From assembly GCA_011049295.1 (NCBI GenBank), contig DSCA01000148.1, positions 1-11,224 on the forward strand: a stretch of 11,224 nucleotides of DNA, written 5' to 3'. Positions 6,301 through 11,224 of the stretch are shown piece after piece. The position numbers and the translations under genes were made by a program. Position 1 is the first letter of the stretch. Every line of letters begins with the position of its first letter. The notes under the pieces are model-generated. The model worked only from the letters and a program-made list of their open reading frames with translations, made no database searches and had not been told where the DNA came from. The DNA comes from Thermoplasmatales archaeon. Lineage in GTDB: Archaea > Thermoplasmatota > E2 > UBA202 > DSCA01.

Positions 6301-8218
6301 AATAGGTGATGGTAAAGGAATGGTCCGCAGAGCGGGCCCCGTTGCCTGAGAAATCCCGGGCCCATATGGCGTAGGTATAGTCTCCGGTGGCGGCGAAGGA
6401 GCGATGGGCGTGGAACAGGTCTCCGCTGGCGGTCAGGCTGATGTTGAGCAGGGTGCCATTGGGACAGGAAACGAGGGCTCGGGCCACCTCTATCTGATGG
6501 TTGTCGGTGATGATGCAGGAGATGTTCACCGGCTGCCCCACGTCCTGCAGCGAGGGGCTGGCGGTGGCATTGGCCAGGTGAGGCGGCGTGGTATCCTGGG
6601 TAGAGAAGATGCGGGAGGATGACTGGTAGTGGTTTCCGTTTATGTCCTCCACGTACAGGTGGTAGGAGTAGTCGGTTAAATCCGGGGGAACAAAGTCATA
6701 GGCGTAGTCTCCGTTGCCATCGGCGTCCGTGTTCACGCCCTGCATCGAGTAATTTCCCTGCAGGACGCCATTTTTTTTCACGATAACCCGTACGCTGCCT
6801 ATGGCCACATTGTCGCTGGCCGTGCAGGAAATGGTAATGGGCTGGGGGAACTCCTGGGGGTTGGGCTGGGCGTCGATGCCGGAAAGGGTGGGGTTTTCCT
6901 GCGGCAACGACACCTGGAACTGGTGCTGAGCGGAGGTGTTGCTGTTGTTGAACACGTCCACAGCGGTGACCGTGAAGTTGTAGGTGCCGTAGGAGGTACA
7001 GTTGACCAGGTGGTGGTAGGTGTCATAGAAGGTTTCCGTCATTTCCACGGTGTGGCTGGCTCCGTTGGGGTAGGTGACGTTCAGTGAAACGGTGCCCACC
7101 TTGAGGTTGTCCACCACCCGGCAGGTGATGTTGGTGCGACCGTTGAGCTCCTGCAATGAGGGGTAGGCCCTCACACTCAGGATTTCAGGGGGATGGGTGT
7201 CGGTGATGGTGGCATTCATAAGGGGATAGTGGTCCCGGTTTCCTCCTCCCCCCGGGACCAGGTAGGAGGTGTCCCCGATGCCGTCGCCGTCAAGGTCGCT
7301 CCCCGTGTAGTCGTCCCAGTAGTTTCCCTGGCTGCCGTCGTCCCAGGTGTTGGAATCCGTATCGCGGGCATTGAAGTTGTGATTGAAAATGAAGTTGTTG
7401 TGGTGGAGAATGTTGCCGGAGCTCCCCTCCACCTGCATGCCGATTTGGTTGTCGGTCACTACGTTGTTGGTGACCAGATTGTCCTGAGCCGTTAAAATAT
7501 GTATGCCGTGCTCCGAGGAGGAAATGTTGTTTCCCTGTACCTGGTTGTGGGTGGCCGCCCGGAGGTACACGCCGTCCTTGATGTTGTGGGACAGGGTGTT
7601 TATTTTTATGCTGTTGTAATGGGAGGCCTGCACGTATACCCCGTCCCGGTAGTTGTTGGAAACGGTGTTCTCCGATATGGACACATTGGAGGACAGGTAC
7701 AGGTAGATGCCGTAATAGGTGCTGCCGATGGTGGATTTTTCCACCACGGCCTGGTAGGAGCGGAGGAAGTATATCCCGTAGTTGCAGTTGCTGACCTCCA
7801 CGTTGTATATCCCGCATCCGGAGGTGTCCCGCAGTTCTATGCCCGCATCGCCCATGCCCGAGCCGCTTCCGCTCACGTGGAGATTGCGCAGGTCCACGGC
7901 GGCTTCCCTTACGGATATCACGTCACCCGTTCCGCTCCCCATGATGTGGGTGGTATCCGGGCTTTCCCCGGTCAGGGTCAGCCGTTTGGATATCACCAGA
8001 TTCTCGTGGTAGGTTCCACTGTATATGAAAATGGTGTCCCCGGCCGAGGCCTGATTGATGGCTGCCTGGATGGACGAATAGTTGCCACCCCCCGTCCCGC
8101 CCACATAGAAGGTGTAGGCATGGCTGGGGGTCATGGTCACCGGGGCGAAAGACGTCAGCAGGATGACACAGGCCAGTATGGCCAGGAACTGTCTGCCGGC
8201 TGCGGCTCTGGGGGGCAT
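3341..8218 (-). CDS. Giant secreted NosD beta-helix / Ig-like / PKD surface protein
   Basis: This 1625-residue protein starts with a signal peptide (hydrophobic 11-25, likely cut after SHA34). A NosD-type right-handed beta-helix spans about 36-335, with repeating N-x-I/V-x-x-N turns and the end motif WDDGSQGNYWDDYTGSD at 292-308 followed by an Asp-rich DLDGDGIGDT. Then come Ig-like modules at about 343, 443 and 545, PKD at 641 and 726, Ig-like at 814, 914 and 1016, and PKD at 1112, 1196, 1281 and 1362. The PKDs carry W-D/N/T-FGDG. The Ig-like modules carry P-x-x-Q-E/Q/D and mostly N-I-S/T-C. Two tandem 95-residue-period repeats (about 1441-1523 and 1536-1618) close the protein. They loosely resemble the GWNL-type C-terminal modules of archaeal surface proteins. 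About forty N-x-S/T sequons suggest heavy glycosylation. There is no dockerin, no C-terminal membrane anchor and no visible catalytic module beyond the helix. Its ATG is 1 nt after the upstream stop with no Shine-Dalgarno, so coupled translation is likely. It is probably an adhesin or polysaccharide-binding stalk; this function is inferred. Confidence 0.9.
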   Translation of the reverse strand: MPPRAAAGRQFLAILACVILLTSFAPVTMTPSHAYTFYVGGTGGGNYSSIQAAINQASAGDTIFIYSGTYHENLVISKRLTLTGESPDTTHIMGSGTGDVISVREAAVDLRNLHVSGSGSGMGDAGIELRDTSGCGIYNVEVSNCNYGIYFLRSYQAVVEKSTIGSTYYGIYLYLSSNVSISENTVSNNYRDGVYVQASHYNSIKINTLSHNIKDGVYLRAATHNQVQGNNISSSEHGIHILTAQDNLVTNNVVTDNQIGMQVEGSSGNILHHNNFIFNHNFNARDTDSNTWDDGSQGNYWDDYTGSDLDGDGIGDTSYLVPGGGGNRDHYPLMNATITDTHPPEILSVRAYPSLQELNGRTNITCRVVDNLKVGTVSLNVTYPNGASHTVEMTETFYDTYHHLVNCTSYGTYNFTVTAVDVFNNSNTSAQHQFQVSLPQENPTLSGIDAQPNPQEFPQPITISCTASDNVAIGSVRVIVKKNGVLQGNYSMQGVNTDADGNGDYAYDFVPPDLTDYSYHLYVEDINGNHYQSSSRIFSTQDTTPPHLANATASPSLQDVGQPVNISCIITDNHQIEVARALVSCPNGTLLNISLTASGDLFHAHRSFAATGDYTYAIWARDFSGNGARSADHSFTITYFPEAQFTYTPTNPTDLDTIWFDASGSYDPDGTIATYAWDFGDGHTGYGRHCNHSFSDDGTYLVKLTVYDNQGASDSLSRSIEVANVPPVADFTFSPSPAIVGQTIQFTDSSSDPDGSVKAWRWDFGDGTVIPQGSTTNPTHVYETDGTYTVTLTVWDNDYATAHLTRHLQVEDIYPPAITNVTATPNPQEIQGEVNISCTITDDVAVSAAYVNVSGPATAFNASMHPAGDGRTWYYLAPYTKEGTFTFFIGATDPSHNHNRSATHTFDIIIPAKPPDIGETDASPSPQQFGSPVNITCNVSDNVAMQTVRVNVTFPGGNYLNVSMDPVQVDSKGNGLYAYDHIYPSLGNYSYYVWVTDVNDYANRSAAATFSIIDTTPPCIDQVTVSPPVQEPGGMVNLSATVTDNLQLHTVRFTIQYPNGSMETFTPRQADSRFYVADVFPQTGVHNWTIEANDSRGNEQTCLGTFAVTRFPEANFSYSPPDPTSIQSVNFTDGSTDPDGVIVNWTWDFGDGNRAYDPHPRHTFSRAGTYTTTLTVRDDLGATNSTSRDIVVSNIAPTANFTFSPASPTDLDDVTFNASLSHDPDGSIVNYTWNFGDGTTGHGAVTVHTYHDDGTYTVRLTVRDDHGAQASRETPLQVANVPPVANFSYSVDDYLVSFTSTSLDEDGTIASYTWDFGDGNISYDRNPFNLYGSQGVYQVSLTVGDNDGDSHTVTKTLAVGDVLRADFTYTPSPALSGEPVQFMDNSSAASSWQWTFGDGTTATGQNPEHTYTLGGYYSVTLTASSNGDNDTASRTVQVNTRIYIYKNDRNVVNYVPWLGTTTSASSLASLIGSQVMPAGSVVSRWNTSRGAFDSYVVGISPPSYDFLIAPYDVVVLRVAQAGSFVEQAYNLSHRTVSLFKNDHNVVNHLAWSCYQATTASSLASLIGSQVMPAGSVVSRWNTSRGAFDSYVVGVSPPSYDFFIQPGDCIVLRVAQSGQFDLEVII
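3351..3356 (-). promoter_or_regulatory. Strong Shine-Dalgarno of the dockerin gene inside the preceding CDS
   Basis: GGAGGT sits 6 nt before the ATG at 3344, inside the last codons of the 1625-residue gene (encoding Leu-Glu-Val). It is the best ribosome binding site at any of the four starts. The dockerin protein may therefore be translated more independently than its neighbours, which start by overlap or 1-nt spacing without such a site. Confidence 0.75.
3423..3545. repeat. Direct repeat copy B (123 bp), 3' end of the giant surface protein gene
   Basis: It matches 3708-3830 at 121 of 123 positions by eye, at a spacing of 285 bp (95 codons). The two differences are at 3439 and 3449. One changes Ile to Val and the other is silent. 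It encodes the core of the second C-terminal module (about residues 1559-1598, containing SLASLIGSQVMPAGSVV). Confidence 0.95.
3708..3830. repeat. Direct repeat copy A (123 bp)
   Basis: Partner of 3423-3545, encoding the core of the first C-terminal module (about residues 1464-1503). Sequence on both sides has diverged clearly (for example NYVPWLGTTTS against NHLAWSCYQATT). The near-identity is confined to this block. Confidence 0.95.
4385..5776 (-). repeat. Diverged Ig-Ig-Ig-PKD-PKD block, copy 2
   Basis: Encodes residues about 815-1278. Landmarks align with copy 1 at a nearly constant offset of 468-472 residues: Cys838 with Cys366, Tyr977 with Tyr505, the DTTPP at 1014 with that at 542, and the PKD Trp1147 and Trp1233 with Trp677 and Trp762. 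Distinctive features such as GNG-x-YAYD in the second Ig module occur in both copies. Confidence 0.7.
5789..7192 (-). repeat. Diverged Ig-Ig-Ig-PKD-PKD block, copy 1
   Basis: Encodes residues about 343-810, in the same five-module order as copy 2. Similarity is visible in protein but not as DNA near-identity, so this is an older duplication than the 123-bp repeat. Two further PKD modules follow copy 2 only. Confidence 0.7.
7268..7348 (-). repeat. NosD end-motif segment, copy in the giant protein gene
   Basis: Encodes residues 291-317, the end of the beta-helix. It matches 8286-8366 closely at the DNA level, including a 39-nt identical core beginning TAGTCGTCCCAG on the plus strand. The two segments lie 1018 bp apart in neighbouring genes. 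Confidence 0.8.
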
Positions 8219-8219
8219 A

Positions 8220-10910
8220 CTATACTGGATTTACAAACGGATAGGGGTCGGTGTTGGGTCCGCCGACGATGTTATGGGGGATATTCGTGTCCCCGATGCC
8301 GTCGCCGTTGGTGTCGCTTCCCGTATAGTCGTCCCAGTAGTTTCCCTGGCTGCCGTCGTCCCAGATGTTGTTGCATTCGTCGTAGGCGTTGGACAGTCCG
8401 TTGTCCATAAAGTTGTTGTGGTCCAGCTGGTTGTTGTTGTTTTCCTTGTTGTTGGGGGCCGGGATGTAGATGCCGTACTGGGTGTTGTTGTGCAGAGTAT
8501 TGTAGGTGAGGTTATTCTGACGAGCATACTCCACGAATTCAATGCCGATGTTGCTGTGGTTGATGACGTTGCTGTATACGATGTTCAGCTTGGTATCCTC
8601 CTGGTTGGTGCCCTGCAGGGTGACCCCGGCGTCGTTTCCCCATATGGTATTGCTGCTGACATTGCAGTAGGTGGCCCGGTACAGATACACGCCATCAGCA
8701 TTGTGGTAAATGTTGTTGCCCACCACCGTGTTGCCGTCGGAGTCCTCAATGAGCACCCCGGATTCGTCGTTGTCGAAAATGTTGTTGTTTTCGATGTACA
8801 CGTTGGTGGAATCTCCCCCCACGTAGACGCCGTGCTGCTGGTTGTTCCACAGCTTGGAGTTGACAACGGTGACCTGGGTGCTTCCGGTTATGTAGATGGC
8901 GCTCTGCCCGGCCTCCGAAATGTCGACGTTGTCGATGGTCACGTTGGTGGCGCCGTTCACGTAAATGCCCTTCTTGAAGGAGTTGGAGGGCTGGGCGTTG
9001 GAGTTTTTCACCATGGTAAGGTTTTTGATGAGCACGTTTGAGGCGGTGACCGTGATGCCGTCCTGCTGGCTGATCATGAGCACGGTATCAGGACTGCTTC
9101 TTCCCACCAGTTTTACGTCGTCTTGGTCGATGACAATGTTTTTATTGCCTTGGCCATGGGTATCGTAGGTGCCCGGGTAGATGCGGATTTCGTCGCCGGG
9201 GTTGGCAACCTTAGTCGCTTGATATATCTGGTCGTACCAGGTTCCCTGGTTGACATTGTGGACGTGACCGGAGTACAGGGTCTTGTTGTACTCAAAGTAA
9301 TCGGCCCAGTTGCCGGAGGTGTCCACGGCAGCAAAGACATAGTATAGGGTGGTGCCTGAGATTGGCAGGTGCTTTGTGTATTGATAGTAACTTCCCCCCA
9401 CATTTGTTAGAGATACATTGGTAGGCGTACCTCCGTCTATCCAGTATTCCAGATATACATTTGCTACAGCGATGTTGTCGGTGACCGAGGCGTTGAAAAC
9501 AAAATCCTCACCCCAGAAGGCCCATTGGTCGCTGTGGTCGGTGATGGCCGGCGGGTCGTTGTCGGCCACGGTGGCCGAGAAGGGGCCGGTGGTGTTGCCG
9601 TTGCCGGCGGCGTCCTCCGCATAGAGGTCATACGCCAGGTTGGCAGTGGAGTAGAGGTCCAGGGTGATGGTTCCCTCGTACATAGTTCCGCTGACGTAGC
9701 TCAGGGAGGTGTTGCCGCTGAGGGAGCCGTGGGACCAGTCGGCCGTGACCACGATGTCGCTCCCGCTGTTGATGTTGTCGGTCACGTTGACCCGGAAGGT
9801 GTAGGGGTCGCCGGTGGTACCGTTGGATGGCGAGTCGTTGACGATGGAGGGCGGGTCGTTGTCCACCACGTCCGTGGTGAGGGTTCCCGTGCTGTTCCAG
9901 AAGCCCAGGGTGTCGTTGGCGGCGATGCTGTAGTAAAGGTCGTTGAGACTGGTGGCGGGAATGGTGATGGTGTGCTCCCAGGTGGAGCCACCCACGTTGG
10001 TCATGCTGACGTTGGTGGTGGCTCCGCTCCCGAAACGGTAGCGGACGAAGACGGAATCGATGCCGTCCAGGTCGGTAACCGACACCGAGAAGGTGTAGGG
10101 GTCGCCGGTGGTGGCTGGGTGGGGGCTGTTGTCCGTAATGTGGGGAATGTCGGACACCGTCACCTGCTTGGTCACCGTGTCCCAGTTTCTCACCCCGGAC
10201 ACGTTGACGCCGGGGGCATAGGTGATGTTGAGGGTCACCGTGTAGGTTCCAGGGGTGGCATACTGGTGGTCAGGTTCTGCCAGGGTGCTGGCGGGGGTGC
10301 CATCGCCGAAGGTCCAGTAGTATGATACTATGTAGCTGGAATGTGCGGAGCTGCTGGGGTTAAAGGCAATGGCGTCCCGGACGCAGGCCGGCTCAGGGTT
10401 CCAGGTGAAGTCGGCGGCGCCGTCAATTTCACTTTCGTCGGTGAACAGGTATTCCGTGTGGCCGGTCTGCACCACGCCGCTCATGATAATGGAGTTGCTG
10501 ACCTTGTCCACCAGAGCAACGGAGACCTGCCAGTGGGCTACGCCGCCGAAAATCTGGGGACAGTTGATATCTATGTAGTCTCCCACGTCCCATATGGCGT
10601 TGTTGTTGCTGTCCCGGAAAATAGCCGCCAATTCGCTTCCTTCAAAGCTTTTGCTGGCATCTGTTCCCTTCCATATGGTTACCTTGAGGTCTTCTATGGG
10701 GAGCGGGTCTCCGCCCCTATGCTCGACGATGGCGTGCCCGTATTCGTTCATGTAGCCTACCATGTGCACGTCGGGCGAGGGGTTCCCGGTGTCCATGGAG
10801 AGCACGTAGACGATGAGTGAAGAAAAAATAATCACGGCTATGCCCAGCAGGAGCACTGTTCCGATGACCTCGGAAACGCCTTCCCTTCCCTTAAACCTTT
10901 TTATGTTCAT
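8220..10910 (-). CDS. Pilin-like (archaeal type IV pilin N-terminus) protein with PKD, Ig-like and NosD beta-helix domains
   Basis: This 896-residue protein begins with a short basic leader (MNIKRFKGRE) and then GVSEVIGTVLLLGIAVIIF, the hallmark of the archaeal type IV pilin N-terminal family. Such leaders are usually cut by a prepilin peptidase next to the Val-Ser of the VSxVIG motif, and the hydrophobic stretch (about 12-38) then serves for assembly or membrane anchoring. Residues 45-155 are the pilin-like head. A PKD domain (about 166-252; WTFGDG at 199-204) and three Ig-like modules (about 255-350, 351-451, 453-547, joined by DNDPP linkers) follow. A NosD parallel beta-helix spans 548-896 and ends in the same WDDGSQGNYWDDYTGSD motif as the next gene. 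The start is supported by GAGGTG 4 nt upstream and by the pilin motif lying at the usual distance. It is first in the operon, about 60 nt after the predicted transcript start. At 896 residues it is far longer than ordinary archaeal pilins (typically 100-200), so it is more likely a surface-anchored adhesin than a major pilus subunit. Confidence 0.92.
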   Translation of the reverse strand: MNIKRFKGREGVSEVIGTVLLLGIAVIIFSSLIVYVLSMDTGNPSPDVHMVGYMNEYGHAIVEHRGGDPLPIEDLKVTIWKGTDASKSFEGSELAAIFRDSNNNAIWDVGDYIDINCPQIFGGVAHWQVSVALVDKVSNSIIMSGVVQTGHTEYLFTDESEIDGAADFTWNPEPACVRDAIAFNPSSSAHSSYIVSYYWTFGDGTPASTLAEPDHQYATPGTYTVTLNITYAPGVNVSGVRNWDTVTKQVTVSDIPHITDNSPHPATTGDPYTFSVSVTDLDGIDSVFVRYRFGSGATTNVSMTNVGGSTWEHTITIPATSLNDLYYSIAANDTLGFWNSTGTLTTDVVDNDPPSIVNDSPSNGTTGDPYTFRVNVTDNINSGSDIVVTADWSHGSLSGNTSLSYVSGTMYEGTITLDLYSTANLAYDLYAEDAAGNGNTTGPFSATVADNDPPAITDHSDQWAFWGEDFVFNASVTDNIAVANVYLEYWIDGGTPTNVSLTNVGGSYYQYTKHLPISGTTLYYVFAAVDTSGNWADYFEYNKTLYSGHVHNVNQGTWYDQIYQATKVANPGDEIRIYPGTYDTHGQGNKNIVIDQDDVKLVGRSSPDTVLMISQQDGITVTASNVLIKNLTMVKNSNAQPSNSFKKGIYVNGATNVTIDNVDISEAGQSAIYITGSTQVTVVNSKLWNNQQHGVYVGGDSTNVYIENNNIFDNDESGVLIEDSDGNTVVGNNIYHNADGVYLYRATYCNVSSNTIWGNDAGVTLQGTNQEDTKLNIVYSNVINHSNIGIEFVEYARQNNLTYNTLHNNTQYGIYIPAPNNKENNNNQLDHNNFMDNGLSNAYDECNNIWDDGSQGNYWDDYTGSDTNGDGIGDTNIPHNIVGGPNTDPYPFVNPV
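8286..8366 (-). repeat. NosD end-motif segment, copy in the pilin-like gene
   Basis: Encodes residues 849-875 of the pilin-like protein. It partners 7268-7348. Here the beta-helix motif closes the protein, about 21 residues before the stop, whereas in the neighbour it is followed by about 1300 residues of stalk modules. Confidence 0.8.
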
Positions 10911-10914
10911 TTTG

Positions 10915-10920
10915 CACCTC
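10915..10920 (-). promoter_or_regulatory. Shine-Dalgarno of the pilin-like gene
   Basis: GAGGTG lies 4 nt before the ATG at 10910 and supports that start. It also suggests the transcript is leadered, not leaderless. Confidence 0.7.
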
Positions 10921-10993
10921 TATTGTTGAGGATTTCGTTCCATGGTTGCCCATTATGCTATCCTTTTGCTATCAAACTAATATGCCCAGGAAC

Positions 10994-11008
10994 TATATAA
11001 AACTTTGG
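10994..11008 (-). promoter_or_regulatory. Putative archaeal BRE/TATA promoter of the operon
   Basis: On the minus strand CCAAAG (11008-11003) is followed directly by TTTTATATA (11002-10994), a good match to a purine-rich BRE next to an archaeal TATA box. Transcription should start about 22-27 nt downstream, near 10970, giving a leader of about 60 nt before the ATG at 10910. No other comparable TATA box is seen on this strand before any of the four genes, whose junctions leave no room for a promoter. Confidence 0.65.
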
Positions 11009-11044
11009 TTTTTTTGTGGCGCATTCGGCAAAAAGAAAAAAACC
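11007..11044. repeat. Inverted repeat just upstream of the promoter
   Basis: GGTTTTTTT (11007-11015) and AAAAAAACC (11036-11044) are perfect 9-bp inverted arms around a 20-nt spacer. A second, nested pairing exists: TTTTTG (11011-11016) with CAAAAA (11029-11034). On the minus strand the promoter-proximal arm abuts the BRE-like bases. It could be an operator, a hairpin, or a chance product of A/T tracts. Confidence 0.45.
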
Positions 11045-11179
11045 AGATGGAAAAAGAGGCTGAGTAAGAAGAAGCCACAGGAGGTAAGACGAAAGCGGTT
11101 ATGTTTCTTCACTTGACTGGATTACAAACAAAAAGCCAACTCACTCTACAGTGGACCCTGCCTACTACTAACACTATAC

Positions 11180-11215
11180 AAAAAAGAAAGGAAAAAAAGG
11201 GGGAAAGGAGGAGAG
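11180..11215 (-). terminator. Polypyrimidine/T-rich tract, possible terminator of an upstream gene
   Basis: The plus strand is purine-only for 36 nt (11180-11215). The minus strand is therefore a C/T run containing blocks of six and seven T. Archaeal intrinsic termination uses T tracts, so it could end transcription of a minus-strand gene lying to the right. Read on the plus strand instead, the AAAGGAGGA at 11205-11213 could be a Shine-Dalgarno for a gene starting beyond the edge. The sequence shown does not decide between them. Confidence 0.3.
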
Positions 11216-11224
11216 CATTATAGA

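Larger units (their letters stand above)
10911..11224. other. AT-rich intergenic leader/promoter region, no gene seen
   Basis: These 314 nt hold the operon promoter, the inverted repeat and the purine tract described separately. Only very short frames are present: a 40-codon plus-strand frame (11101-11223) and two tiny minus-strand frames in the leader. None has a well-placed ribosome binding site or a recognisable product. No tRNA or structured RNA gene is apparent by eye. Base composition contrasts clearly with the GC-rich genes. Confidence 0.6.

Noticed and set aside
4553..6349. 598-codon plus-strand open frame, and other long plus-strand frames (for example 705-1682, 2544-3368, 7499-8410, 8133-9041, 9525-10325)
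   Set aside because: They lie antisense to the four clear genes, and their Gly/Val/His-rich, low-complexity translations show no domains. GC-rich repetitive coding DNA naturally leaves open frames on the other strand.
7214..8113. Reading the NosD-like domains as part of nitrous oxide reductase maturation
   Set aside because: The NosD beta-helix fold is shared by many surface proteins and carbohydrate-active enzymes. No nos genes are present, and the Ig/PKD context points to the cell surface.
831..10910. A classical cellulosome gene cluster
   Set aside because: Cohesin and dockerin are present, but no glycoside hydrolase, esterase, lyase or cellulose-binding module is recognisable in the visible proteins.
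10920..10953. Tiny leader frames on the minus strand starting at 10953 and 10943
   Set aside because: No ribosome binding site precedes them. The longer one simply runs through the real start of the pilin-like gene, so they are most likely chance frames.
11101..11223. 40-codon plus-strand frame starting MFLHLTGLQTKS in the leader region
   Set aside because: The nearest GGAGGT (11080-11085) is 15 nt from the ATG, too far. The C-terminal half is only the translation of the purine tract, and nothing about it looks like a protein family.

Overview
The window looks like part of an archaeal genome. The evidence is an archaeal type IV pilin N-terminus (residues 10-38 of the first gene), a BRE/TATA-type promoter (about 10994-11008), NosD-type parallel beta-helix domains with the WDDGSQGNYWDDY end motif, many PKD and Ig-like extracellular modules, and dense N-x-S/T sequons. 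The genes are GC-rich and the leader is AT-rich. A euryarchaeal lineage in the broad sense, possibly Thermoplasmatota, fits the style of these proteins, but no marker gene fixes the taxonomy.

All real genes read on the minus strand, right to left. An AT-rich leader (10911-11224) carries one visible promoter. It is followed by: (1) 10910-8220, an 896-residue pilin-anchored protein with PKD, Ig-like and C-terminal NosD beta-helix domains; (2) 8218-3341, a 1625-residue secreted protein with a NosD beta-helix, twelve Ig/PKD modules and two near-identical C-terminal repeats; (3) 3344-831, an 837-residue secreted protein with five FN3-like repeats, a PKD domain and a C-terminal type I dockerin; (4) 834-1 and beyond the left edge, a secreted protein with at least two cohesin-like domains. 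Genes 1/2 are separated by 1 nt, and genes 2/3 and 3/4 each overlap by 4 nt (ATGA), so this is one tightly coupled operon.

The most notable content is the cohesin/dockerin pairing. Gene 3 ends in a dockerin with both calcium loops intact, and gene 4, overlapping it, encodes the predicted binding partner. None of the visible proteins has a recognisable glycoside hydrolase or other catalytic domain. I therefore infer a cell-surface adhesion or scaffolding assembly rather than a classical cellulosome: a membrane- or pilus-anchored beta-helix protein, a giant beta-helix/Ig/PKD stalk, and a dockerin-tagged FN3 stalk that docks on a cohesin scaffold. The large plus-strand open frames across the window are antisense shadows of these genes.
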